Below, one piece after another: positions 10,925-21,336 of a stretch of DNA of 64,000 bases (positions are counted from its first letter, which is position 1; the number at the start of each line of letters is the position of its first letter). Both the position numbers and the translations under genes were made by a program. The stretch is from contig NC_089275.1 in the NCBI RefSeq assembly GCF_963678975.1, positions 33,615,116-33,679,115 on the forward strand, in the 5' to 3' direction. The DNA comes from Dysidea avara. Taxonomy: Eukaryota > Porifera > Demospongiae > Dictyoceratida > Dysideidae. The notes beneath the pieces were generated by a model, which saw nothing but the letters and a program-made list of their open reading frames with translations, was not told the origin of the DNA and made no database searches.

Positions 10925-13900
10925 TACATCACAAGTTATTCTGTAGGGAGTTCAGCTGCAAACAGTTAATCTTATAGACAGTTCAGCAAGAAGACAGTCA
11001 CCATGTGGAGAGTTAAGCAAATATACCACTATAGAGATTCAGAACATTACAAGTCACACTGAAGAAAGTTCAGCTATAAACAAGTCATGCACTGTGTAGA
11101 GAATTCAGCTACAATTAAGTCACTCTCTAGAGAATTCAGTTACACAGAATTCTGCTACACACAAGTCACTGTGGAGAGAGTTCAGCTACAAACAAATTAC
11201 CCTTTAGAGTGATCAGCTACAAACAAAACACTTTGCAGGGTGTTCAACTGCAACAAATCAATTACCTTTAGAACGATCAGCAATGAACAAATCAACACAA
11301 ATCTACCTGTAGAGAGATCAGCTAGAAACAAATCACCCTGAAGAGAGTTCAGCTACAAACAATCACCCTGTAGAGACATCAGCTAGAAACTAGACGCAAT
11401 GTAAGGAGTTCAGCTACAAGCAATCATCCTGTAGAGAGTTCAGCTAAAACAAATCAACCTGCAGAGAGATCAGCTACAAACAAATCACCTTATAGAGAGT
11501 TCAGCTACAAACAGATTACCTGTAGAGAGATCGGCTACAAACAAATCAACCTGCAGAGAGATCAGCTATATACACACAAATCAACTTGTAGAGAGATCAG
11601 CTACAAACAAATCACCCTGTAGAGAGATCAGCTAGAAACTACACACAATGTAAGGAGTTCAGCTACAAACAAATCACCCTGTAGAGAGATCAGCTACAAA
11701 CTAGACACAAAGTAAGGAGTTCAGCTACAAGCAAATTACCCTGTAGAGAGTTCATCTACAAACAAATCAACCTGTAGAGCAATCAGCTAGAAACAAATCA
11801 CCCTGAAGAGAGGTCAGCTACAAAAAATCACCCTGTAGAGAGATCAGCTAGAAACAAATCACCCTGAAGAGAGGTCAGCTACAAAAAAATCACCCTGTAG
11901 AGAGATCAGCTACAAACAAATTGCCCTGTAGAGAGATCGGCTACAAACAAATCAACCTGCAGAGAGATCAGCTACACACAAATCAACTTGTAGAGAGTTC
12001 AGCTACAAACAAATTACCCTGTAGAGAGATCGGCTACAAACAAATCAGCCTGTAGAGAGTTCAGCTAAAACAAATCAACCTGCAGAGAGATCAACTACAA
12101 ACAAATCACCTTATAGAGAGTTCAGCTACAAACAAATCTCCCTGTAGAGAGATCAGCTAGAAGAAGTTACCTTGTAGAGAGTTCAGCTTCAAACAAATCA
12201 CCCTGTAGAAAGATCAGCTAGAGGAGGTCACCTTGTAGAGAGTTCAGTTACAAAAAAACCACCATGTAGAGAGCTCAGCTACAAACTAGTGACCTTGTAG
12301 AGACATCAGCTAGAAGAAGTTATCTTGTAGAGAGTTCAGCTACAAAGAAACCATTCTTTAAAGAGCTCAGCTGCAAACAAACCACCTGTACAGAATTCAG
12401 CTACAAATAAATCACCCTGTAGAAAGATGAGCTAGAAAAAGTTACCTTGTAGAGAGTTCAGTTACAAAGAAACCACCATGTAGAGAATTCAGCTACAAAC
12501 TAGTGACCCTGTAAAGACATCAGCTAGAAGAAGTTACCTTGAGAGAGTTCAACTACAAAGAAACCATCATGTAGAGAGTTCAGCTACAAACAAATCTACC
12601 TGTAGAGAGATCAGCTAGAAGAAGTTACCTTGTAGAGAGTTCAGCTTCAAACAAATCACCCTGTAGAAAGATCAGCTAGAAGAGGTCACCATGTAGAGAG
12701 TTCAGTTACAAAAAAACCACCATGTAGAGAGCTCAGCTACAAACTAGTGACATTGTAGAGACATCAGCTAGAAGAAGTTACCTTGTAGAGAGTTCAGCTA
12801 CAAAGAAACCATTCTTTAAAGAGCTCAGCTGCAAACAAACCACCTGTACAGAATTCAGCTACAAATAAATCACCCTGTAGAAAGATGAGCTAGAAAAAGT
12901 TACCTTGTAGAGAGTTCAGTTACAAAGAAACCACCATGTAGAGAATTCAGCTACAAACTAGTGACCCTGTAAAGACATCAGCTAGAAGAAGTTACCTTGA
13001 GAGAGTTCAGCTACAAAGAAACCATTATTTAAAGAGCTCAGCTGCAAACAAATCACCTATACAGAATTCAGCTACAAACAAATCACCATGTAGAGAGATC
13101 AGCTAGAAGAAGTTAACTTGTAGAGAGTTCAGCTACAAAGAAACCATCATTTAGAGAGTTCATCTTCAAACAAATCACCTGTAGAGAGTTCAGCTACAAA
13201 CAAATCTCCCTGTAGAGAGATCAGCTAGAAGAAGTTACCTTGTAGATCGTTCAGCTACAAACAAATCACCCTGTAGAGAGATCAGCTAGAAGAAGTTACC
13301 TTGTAGAGAGTTCAGCAACAAAGAAACCACCATGTAGAGAGTTCAGCTGCAAAGAAATCACCCTGTATAAAATTCTGCCACAAACAAATTGCCCTGTAGA
13401 AAGATCAGTTAGAAGAAGTTACCTTGTAGAGAGTTCAGCTACAAAGAAACCATTCTGTAAAGAGCTCAGCTGCAAACAAATCACCTGTACAGAATTCAGC
13501 TACAAACAAATCACCCTGCAGAGAGATCAGCTAGAAGAAGTTAACTTGTAGAGAGTTCAGCTACAAAGAAACCATCATTTTGAAAGTTCAGTTACAAACA
13601 AATCTCCCTGTAGAGAGATCAGCTAGAAGAAGTTACCTTGTAGAGAGTGAAGCTACAAACAAATCACCCTATTGAAAGATCAGCTAGAAGAAGTCACCTT
13701 GTAGAAAGTTCTGTTACAAAGAAACCACCATGTAGAGAGTTCAGCTACAAACTAGCTACCTTGTAGAGACATCAGCTAGAAAAGTTACCTTGTAGAGAGT
13801 TCAGCTAGAAAGAAACCATTCTGTAAAGAGCTCAGCTGCAAACAAATCACCTGTACAGAATTCAGCTATGAACAAATCATCCTGTAGAGAGATCAGCTAG

Positions 13901-14525
13901 AAGAAGTTACCTTGTAGATAGTTCAGCTACAAACAAATCACCCTGTAGAGAGATCAGTTAAAAGAAATTACCTTGTAGAGTGTTCAGCTACAAAGAAACC
14001 ATCATGTAGAGAGTTCAGCTGCAAAGAAATCACCCTGTAGAAAATTCTGCCAGAAACAAATTGCCCTGTAGAAAGATCAGTTAGAAGAAGTTACCTTTTA
14101 GAAAGTTCAGCTACTAAGAAACCACCTGTACAGAATTCAGCTACAAACAAATCACCTGTAGAGAGTTCAGCTACAAACAAATCTCCCTGTAGAGAGATCA
14201 GCTAGAAGAAGTTACTTTGTAGATAGTTCAGCTACAAACAAATCACCCTGTAGAAAGATCAGTTAGAAGAAGTTACTTTGTAGAGAGTTTAGCTACAAAG
14301 AAACCATTCTGTAAAGAGCTCAGCTGCAAACGAATCACCTGTAAAGAATTCAGCTACAAACAAATCACCCTGTAGAGAGATCAGCTAGAAGAAGTTACCT
14401 TGTAGATAGTTCAGCTACAAAAAAATCTCCCTGTAGAGAGATCAGCTAGAAGAAATTACCTTGTAGAGAGTTCAGCTACAAAGAAACTATCATGTAGAGA
14501 GTTCAGCTGCAAAGAAATCACCACT
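10925..14525. repeat. 3.6-kb minisatellite with higher-order structure
   Basis: About 110 copies of a ~30-33-bp unit built on TTCAGCTACAAACAAATC plus ACCCTGTAGAGAGA, with variant units (AGCTAGAAGAAGTTACCTTG; AGCTACAAAGAAACCACC). From about 12.1 kb the variants alternate in a fixed order. A block beginning near 12133 is repeated from near 12592, almost base for base, giving a ~460-bp higher-order unit. It encodes nothing. Confidence 0.95.
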
Positions 14526-14640
14526 GTCCAAATTTCAAGGCAATAGCTCTTTCCAATCTGAAGTTATCAATTGTCAAAGTTGGCAAATTGGATGTGTGTG
14601 GAAGACCCCTTTTCGCAAATCCGATCACATATATAATTTG
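14526..14640. mobile_element. right-end remnant of the TGTGACCGG MITE family
   Basis: The segment ends in TTCGCAAATCCGATCACATA, the same terminal sequence as the MITEs at 39137-39392 and 45442-45699. A matching left end was not found on the near side of the minisatellite. Confidence 0.5.
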
Positions 14641-14776
14641 TACATTTACTGATAAAATAATTAAAGTACATCTACTTCATCTTTTCGTCTTCCTGTAGTA
14701 AAGGAAAAAAACATAAGTTAAAAAAGTCCCAAAGCTGGCCATAGGCCGGCTTTGGGGTATACAAATACAAAAAGAA

Positions 14777-15102
14777 ATGAAATCTAATCCAAAACAGCCA
14801 AGCTGTAAAAAAAGTGTGCGGCCCTCAGAAAGGCTATGGTGAAAAAAGATGTGAAATCCAAGGTGGCGGCCAAGAAATGGCTGTGATGGTAGGTTAATGG
14901 TAAAAATTTTAATAACGACAATTCAGGTGAATTTTTGTGCCGCTTCACAAAATTTACCTGAATTGTCATTATTAAAATTTTTACCATTAACCTACCATCA
15001 CAGCCATTTCTTGGCCGCCACCTTGGATTTCACATCTTTTTTCACCATAGCCTTTCTGAGGGCCGCACACTTTTTTTACAGCTTGGCTGTTTTGGATTAG
15101 AT
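14777..15102. mobile_element. long palindromic foldback element
   Basis: Two ~160-bp arms, nearly identical and inverted, meet at a short loop near 14940. The outer ends are ATCTAATCCAAAACAGCC and its complement. The arms include GGCGGCCAAGAAATGGCTGT. A diverged single arm of the same family lies at 46480-46600. Confidence 0.85.
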
Positions 15103-15859
15103 ATATATACTATTGATGACATGTAGGTGGACATTGACAGCTGCATAATGCGAGATCTTTTACAGTGTGGCAACGAGGGGTCCGCCACGATTCGGAATCA
15201 CGTCGAAGACCTCAGGAATCACTGGAATCAATCAAGGAATCATGGAATTATGGGAATCTGAAGCAGAATCAACTTTGTAATTAGAAATATTTTGAAATAA
15301 ATGTTATGAAAATTATATCGTAAATTACCGTTTAACACAGTATAACACACTCATAAGCTAAAGAAGCTAACTCTCACTTGTTTTGCACCTGGTTTTACAC
15401 TTTGTGTATACGCCTACGTGTATTACAGTGAGTGTTCCTGTGCGTTTCTATAGCGAGGTTTAAGTCTTCGCGAGTGAATGCGAGCCGTCGCAGAAGCAGC
15501 TAACTACAGCCACTATATCTAGCTAATTCATTCTCCGTCGGCTGGCTATTGGATCGAGGTTTCCCGGATTCCAGAACATCCTGTAATCTAACAATTTTCA
15601 ATAACAGCTCCTACAAGTTCTCAGTGGGGCCCGGATCCGGTGTTCCCAACGAGATTTATACTAACCCTTAGCTAACTAGCTTGTTAATGAGTTGCAATAC
15701 ATTCTTACTATAATTATTGCAGAACTCATATGGGTGAGTATATTACAATAAAAATGTAAAATCATGAGGCTACAAATATAAGCTATAAAAATAAATTACA
15801 ATGTAATATGTTTCAGAAGTTCCTTAAAAGTATATTGCACAATTTATATCACTAGGTAG

Positions 15860-16860
15860 AGTGTTCCACAATCAAATTGAAGCAGGAAAGAAACTGTATC
15901 TATAAGAATCAATAGCTGTGTCTGGCTGTATAAATTTAAGTTCACTACTTCTGGTATACCTTGATCTATGAGCTATATAATCAGGAAGTGATACATCCGC
16001 AATGCTATGAATAATTTTATGGAACAACTGAAGCCTTAAATGTTTGAAATGAGTTTCAATGGTACTCGAGTTAAGATGTGATAACATGTTTGATACACTG
16101 CTGGTTTGATATTAATCATTCATTAACTTCAACTCCCTTTAACTGTTAATTTCCCCCCCCCTTTTAAGTAATCTTAGACTAGTGAGTAAACTTTGTAGCT
16201 AATCACTCTACAATTTAGCTTCCGGCCACTGACACAGGATGTCAGTGGACCATCAGTGTGCTGCCATATGCCCCAATTCTCTATCATACCAGCATCTGCA
16301 ACTTGTATGTATGTAGGTATATGTACACTGTAAAGTTAATTATTATTATTATTATTATATTATTATTACAAAGCGAGCTGCACATCTTTGCACAGACTCA
16401 AGTTTGTTTTTTGACCGTCTGCTGTAAGGAGCCCATGCTGCAGCTGCATATTCCATTGTGGGCTTGACATAAGTAAGAAACAGGTCGATTCTTTGATTTT
16501 ACAGGAGCAGTTTGCAAAATTTCTCCTCACAAAACTTAATACAGACTTTTCCTTTTTGCACACATTGTCCACATGTTGGTTAAAAGATAATTTTGAATCA
16601 ATTGAGACTCCCAGGTACTTGGCACACTGAACCACAGTAAGTTGTTCTCCATGAAGGTGGTAACTGGAGTATATAGGGTTTCGTTTAAGAGTTATAGATA
16701 CAACCACGCATTTGTCAACATTGAAAGACATTTTCCACTTTTTCTCCCATAGCTCCAATATCTGTAAATCATCTTGCAAATCTTTAACATCTGTTAAACT
16801 ATCAATTCTCCTATATAGAATGCAGTCATCAGCGTATAAGCGACAAATAGAACTTAATTC
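15860..16860 (-). mobile_element. LINE ORF2 3' fragment, interrupted
   Basis: The minus-strand frames 16779-16366 (KWKMSFNVDKC, then CAKYLGVSIDSKLSFNQHVD) and 16087-15872 (ending IDSYRYSFFPASI) match the C-terminal part of non-LTR reverse transcriptases of the CR1/jockey type. They are separated by the inserted segment at about 16200-16375. Upstream parts are missing or shuffled, so this is a dead copy. Confidence 0.75.
16205..16375 (+). mobile_element. 3' tail of a retroposon with CAGGA-loop hairpin
   Basis: The stem CCACTGACA / TGTCAGTGG (16226-16234 with 16240-16248) closes a CAGGA loop, followed by ACCATCAG and, about 80 bp on, an (ATT)n tail. It has the same layout as the tails at 26351 and 40178. 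It is inserted in opposite orientation into the LINE fragment. Confidence 0.65.
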
Positions 16861-16864
16861 GTTA

Positions 16865-16874
16865 GTGATATCGA

Positions 16875-16905
<31 letters not shown>

Positions 16906-16975
16906 TGATTTTTAAATTAGCCTCAAGTCAGTCGGCAATGCTGTTCTTCCCTGACTGAGGAGGAAACACAAAAAT
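16865..16975 (-). repeat. LINE 3' end with (ATTG)n tail
   Basis: Read on the minus strand, CCTCAGTC...GACTGACTTGAGG forms a stem, followed by a TCAATCAATCAATC tail at about 16915-16875. It looks like the 3' terminus of the LINE whose reverse transcriptase fragment follows at 17148-17400. Confidence 0.5.
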
Positions 16976-17147
16976 AGCATACATATACACATATAAATTA
17001 CAACGGCACACACACAAAGACTGAACAAAAAATTACAACACACACATAGCACATACAAAACAATTAAGCAAACAATTTACAAACATAAAAATCATCAACA
17101 AATTTTACACAAATAAGAAAATAAATCGTCCTGAAAAGTTGGAGATG

Positions 17148-17400
17148 TTAACGTGTCGTTAGGAACTGCATTCCACCAGTGGGCAGCTTGAGATCTAAAA
17201 TGCTTTTGAGTAAAAGAAACTTTACATCTTGGTGGCTGTGCAAATAGCTGTGTAGTACGAGTAGCATATTGATATCATTTATGTATGTAAAAAATAGCAG
17301 AGGCCCTAGTACAGAACCTTGTGGGACACCACTCAAAACATCACAGGGGTGGAAGTGCAACCACCACACACAACACTCTGTGTACATCCAGTCAGGAAAG
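17148..17400 (-). mobile_element. LINE reverse transcriptase fragment
   Basis: The minus strand encodes SGVPQGSVLGPLLF followed by TYINDI, the conserved reverse transcriptase block of non-LTR elements. The fragment is short and not continuous with a full domain. Confidence 0.8.
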
Positions 17401-18284
17401 ATGTTATTATTTTATTATTTATCTAATTTGCCAAAATGACAGGGTGGCACCAAAAGGCATAGCCTGTACAAGGGTGCTTCCCTAAACACATACATTACAA
17501 AAATAACACTACAAGGACAAAGAATAACAACACAAGTACACTACAAAGAAAAGAAACAATAGTTACAATAAGCAAAACACACACAGAGACTTAAAAAGCT
17601 ACATACAAAAAAGATGATAAATGGAGCGATGAAAATAATTTACAGATTTAATAATGAGTGTATCAAATGATACAGTGTTCCACAAAAATACAGTATTCAC
17701 AAAAAAAAAGAATAACGGTGACTGTTGATAGAAGATAGTAAAGGTACAATAGACAGTTCATGGGCTCTGGTGTAGGAAGTATTACAGCGATAGTAATCAT
17801 GAAAGCTAAGGGATGTTCTGTTGTTGAGGATATCATACAGTGTTGACACAGACAGATAGTTACGACGATCAGTGAGACTAGGCCAGCGCAGTGAATTAAG
17901 ACAATCATCAGATGACTTACTCCATTTCCTGGAAATAGGATCCCATTGGCTCCCACATGCCCACCTAGCAGCACGACATTGTATAGACTCTAGGCCAGAT
18001 ATATCACGAGCAGTATGTGGCCTCCACACTTGACAAGCATACTCAAGCAGTGGTCTAACTAAACATTTGTAAGCTACAGATTTTGCAGCTGTGCTAGCTC
18101 CCCATAAACTGTGACGAAGATGGTTTAGTGATCTCCTGGCCTTGGCAGAAACAACTTTACAATGATGAGACCAAGATAAGGTAGATTGAATGTGAACTCT
18201 AAGATATTTAACAATAGAATTCCATGAGATGGTGATGCTGTTGATGTTATACATTAGGGTGTGATCCAGTTTAAGGTCTTTCAT
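17401..18284 (-). mobile_element. LINE ORF2 C-terminal fragment with 3' UTR
   Basis: The 195-codon frame 18284-17697 contains VKYLRVHIQSTLSWSHHC, RPLLEYACQVWRPH and IQCRAARWA, standard C-terminal blocks of CR1/jockey-like ORF2. DNA from 17696 to about 17401 looks like its 3' UTR, with a hairpin (AGGGTGGCACC region) near the end. The 5' part is absent. Confidence 0.8.
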
Positions 18285-18810
18285 CAGGGTTAGCTAGTGT
18301 TGTGATGGTATCCACTGACACTTTTGCCAGACGCAGAAATATAGAGCTGCCTGCCCAGTAATGATAAATAAAAATAGGCTATTGCCAGCGAATTTCTAGC
18401 GGCTCGAGTCCATGCCAGGTGGAACTTAACATGACTTCAATACTCACCAGTAGGTTCAGCAGAGGTAGCTAAAGTGATACACTGTGATAGTCACTATTCT
18501 GGCTCGCCTATAGTACAGAATCCATTCTAGGGAATCGTGGAATCAACTTGGAATTACAGAATCAGTCTTGGAATCAGCCGGAATTATTAGAATCATATGG
18601 AATTATAGGAATCCCTTTTAGAATTAGACGGAATAAAGGAATCGTGAGGAATCGCTGGCAGAATCAGAGGAATCAGAGGATTCAACGTTCGGAATCTAGG
18701 AATCAACTGGAATTACGCGGTGATTCCGAATCACGTCGATCATAATCCTGAGTGGCGGACCCCTCGTGTGGCAAGGATTGACATCCAGTGCCTAGAGTAC
18801 TATGTAGTAC

Positions 18811-19058
18811 CTGCAGCTGGTCTTTGGAGGCTTTTTCTTCCTGGAGCCTTGACTTGGGGTTCCTGTAAGTTTTAAACGTTTACCAGCCTGATCGTGTCTG
18901 TAATTTGCTTCTTTTGGAGGGGGATGTCGGCGTTTACTAGTACTAGATTTCTTCTCCATAACTTTAAGATCCGCTTCAAGTTGATCTTCTATATCGGATA
19001 GGCGTAAAGAATCGTCTGAATCAAAGCCTAAGGAAGTATAATGGCGACTACTAGCCAT
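18811..19058 (-). CDS. first exon of an unidentified gene
   Basis: The ATG at 19058 opens an 82-codon frame ending at a good donor (CTGCAG before GTACTACAT, exon end 18811). The product starts MASSRHYTSLGFDSDDSLRL, then an acidic SDIEDQLEADLK stretch, then a Lys/Arg/Pro-rich tail (KRRHPPPKE, KKKPPKTS), like a nuclear protein. Codon composition is balanced and GC is higher than in the surroundings. The downstream exon was not found; the hAT-like element begins 45 bp beyond the donor and may sit in the first intron. Family unknown. Confidence 0.5.
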
Positions 19059-19187
19059 GATGCCCCTTCCCTAGCGTCACCGGTAGTGCACGGAGGGTCT
19101 TCCCACAGCACTACTTTGTATTACTCCGTATACGTATAATTATGTCGATGATGAATCTTCGACTATTTGTTCAAACTTAAGTTAGCT

Positions 19188-19651
19188 AGGCCCCTATTCG
19201 GTGATTATTAGTTTCTCATCCAGCCTTTCTAATCATTATGATGCGGGCGGGAGGGTATTACCATTATGCCATTATTTTATAATATTAACACACTGATGTA
19301 CAGACCTTGTACAAATTGTCTTTCTTTCTTACTACAAACATTTCCTTCACCAGCTGATTCTACTTTTCGTGATCGCCAACTGTTTTTAGACAGTCAACTG
19401 AAAGCCTGCTTTCCCGGATGAAGTCGATAGAGCACGATTGCAACTGGCACTGTAGCAATTTGCTAAGGAAAACAACAGTTCTCCTGGCGATACATAGCGC
19501 ATTTTAGCGTTCATCAACAAAAATAATTATAACAGTTTGGTATCACGTGTTCTTCTGAGCATGCACAGAGTGAATAATGGCTTACCATGCGGTAGCTTAA
19601 GAAGGATGCGGGCGGTGGATGAGAAACTAATAATCACCAAATAGGGGCCTT
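19188..19651. mobile_element. MITE with ~36-bp terminal inverted repeats
   Basis: The left end AGGCCCCTATTCGGTGATT continues to TAGTTTCTCATCCA and is inverted at 19615-19651 with one or two differences. It has no coding content and no clear target duplication. It lies about 130 bp upstream of the start codon of the CDS at 18811-19058. Confidence 0.85.
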
Positions 19652-19739
19652 ATTTAGTGTATTTGATGGTTTGTTCAAAGTAAGAGCGATACTACGTTGG
19701 TGTGTCAACAGAACTATTAAGGCGCGCCGCTCGTTTCCA

Positions 19740-19855
19740 ATCCCGTACCTGGGGTTAGTATATCTATGCGTTTTGTTTCTTCCTGTAAATATACTCACGG
19801 TGTGGCGCGCCGGCTTTCTTGGCTGCACGACACACTACCGTGTGTCTTGATACTA
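19740..19855 (-). repeat. inverted copy of the segment at 10093-10160
   Basis: The minus strand reads GTGTCGTGC, CCAAGAAAGCCGGCGCGCC, ACACCGTGAGTATAT and ACAGGAAGAA, matching 10093-10160 almost exactly, including the rare GGCGCGCC. The shared frame reads KPARHTV(N/S)I(L/F)TGR in both. Confidence 0.7.
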
Positions 19856-19974
19856 GTAGTAAGTTATTACGGCAGCTGGCACTAGTTTCCAGCTGACCCT
19901 CAGATCTTGTAATTTTTTCACCCTTGATTTTCTCCAATGTTTCTGTATGTGTGTTAACTTGATCTGTAAAGTAT

Positions 19975-20345
19975 TAAAATAAGGCCAATGAAACTTGATT
20001 AGCAGTTTCGCGTCATCGCCCGCTGCATGCTTTTGATACACCCGCATGGAATTTCATTATTGGTATTTCAGATCGAAATACCCTAATAGAACGGTCACTT
20101 TTACTCTAATAGAGCAATCAGCTATACTCTAATGGAAAAATCACTTGTTATAGATTAGTAACGTACCTTAGCTAATTAATGCAAGAGTAATCAGTGTAGA
20201 TCTCACTGTTTTTTTTGGCAGAAATCTTCATGTTTGGATGTGTGTTGTGCTTTTGGAAAAATAATGAATAATAACCGCCCGCCCGCATCAAATTTTCAAA
20301 AATCTGAGCGAGAAACTGGTAATCAAGTTTCATTGGCCTAAACAA
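19975..20345. repeat. inverted repeat flanking CTCTAATAGAG motifs
   Basis: AGGCCAATGAAACTTGATTA at about 19981 is inverted at about 20322-20341. Between the arms are three copies of the dispersed motif (20077-20098, 20102-20120, 20124-20144) and CGCCCGC blocks. It is probably one MITE. Confidence 0.55.
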
Positions 20346-20474
20346 ATAAAGTTTATAACTAGTCAAAGCAGCATGCAGGCTGGAGCAAACCAAATTAGTG
20401 TGATGGGAAATGAACGTCGCACAGTGGAGCTTCAGGCATTGTATAGAACTAGGCATAGATATTAATGACATTCG

Positions 20475-20763
20475 TAGTCTGGCGCCGCCCGCCCCTTCGC
20501 AAAAAAGTAAGGGTCTGGTGAAATAGATACTAAATCATTTCTACCGCCCAGATTCGGCGGTAGCCAATTAATGCGTGCCAATGACGTTCACACATAAATT
20601 TCCTTGGCAATGCAATGTGTTTGTTCGAATTGAATGACAATCAACTGATGTCACAAGCAGTAGACCTAAGTGCGCTGTCTAATTGAATTCCTTTTGAAAT
20701 GATTTGGTATTTGTACTTCTCCAGACCCTTACTTTTTGCGAAGGGGCGGGCGGCGCCAGACTA
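20475..20763. mobile_element. MITE with 41-43-bp nearly perfect terminal inverted repeats
   Basis: The ends are TAGTCTGGCGCCGCCCGCCC and its complement, extending inward to AAGTAAGGGTCTGG. The flanks GACATTCG and GACATTTT resemble a decayed 8-bp target duplication. The terminal TAGTCT resembles that of the 9411-9778 family. Confidence 0.85.
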
Positions 20764-20893
20764 GACATTTTGGATGGTTTAGGAATACGTGATCCCTCCA
20801 TTATCGAGTCCATACATTCAGTTAAAATTCTCTAATAGAACATACACTTTAAGTAAAATATTCTAATAGAACAGTCACTACCTCAGTTCGGAT

Positions 20894-21133
20894 TAATCTC
20901 ACGTGGCCAGACCACTTTTTCTTGGCACGGCGCTTATCGATTGCATTATAAGCGCCTGCTCGAAAAAGCACCGTGGCCAGACCACTTTTTCTCGGCACGG
21001 CGCTTATCGATTGCATTATAAGCGCCTGCTCGAAAAAGGCGCTTTTTCGAGCAGGCGCTTTTTTCGAACAGGCGTTTATAATGCAATCGATAAGCGCCGT
21101 GCCGAGAAAAAATGGTTTGGCCACGCGAGATTA
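20894..21133. mobile_element. MITE, same family as 9411-9778, with a duplicated arm
   Basis: The ends are TAATCTCACGTGGCCAGACC and the complement of the right end, ending CGCGAGATTA. An exact 9-bp target duplication AGTTCGGAT lies at 20885-20893 and 21134-21142. The left arm (GGCCAGACCACTTTTTCT through GCGCCTGCTCGAAAAA) is tandemly doubled, so the element has three arms. Confidence 0.9.
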
Positions 21134-21336
21134 AGTTCGGATAAGCATAACAGAACATTTTTTGGATAATTGATGGCCGGATAATCACCTCTTTACTAGA
21201 TGAGAAACTTTTCAGATTTTAGAATCATCCCCGTTAGCTACCTCGTCACAGTTACTGGTACAAGTAAATTAAACTACGTAGTAGCTAAATTAAATAGCTA
21301 GCTAGCTACTACTTATGAACATTGCAACTGAGTCAT

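Larger units (their letters stand above)
15174..18766. mobile_element. hAT-like composite DNA transposon, 8-bp target duplication
   Basis: The terminal inverted repeat CGAGGGGTCCGCCAC is perfect at both ends, and the element is flanked by TGTGGCAA at 15166-15173 and 18767-18774. Eight-bp duplications are typical of hAT. Subterminal DNA is packed with GGAATC/GGAATT repeats (15190-15270 and, inverted in sense, 18530-18735). No transposase was seen; the middle is filled with LINE fragments. It lies next to, and probably in the first intron of, the CDS at 18811-19058. Confidence 0.85.

Noticed and set aside
10925-14525. Regular ~30-bp repetition resembling a CRISPR array
   Set aside because: There are no unique spacers: the units are variants of one another in direct tandem, in a eukaryotic setting with no cas genes.
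18548-18745. 65-codon Asn/Gln/Arg-rich frame
   Set aside because: Produced by the GGAATC subterminal repeats of the hAT-like element.
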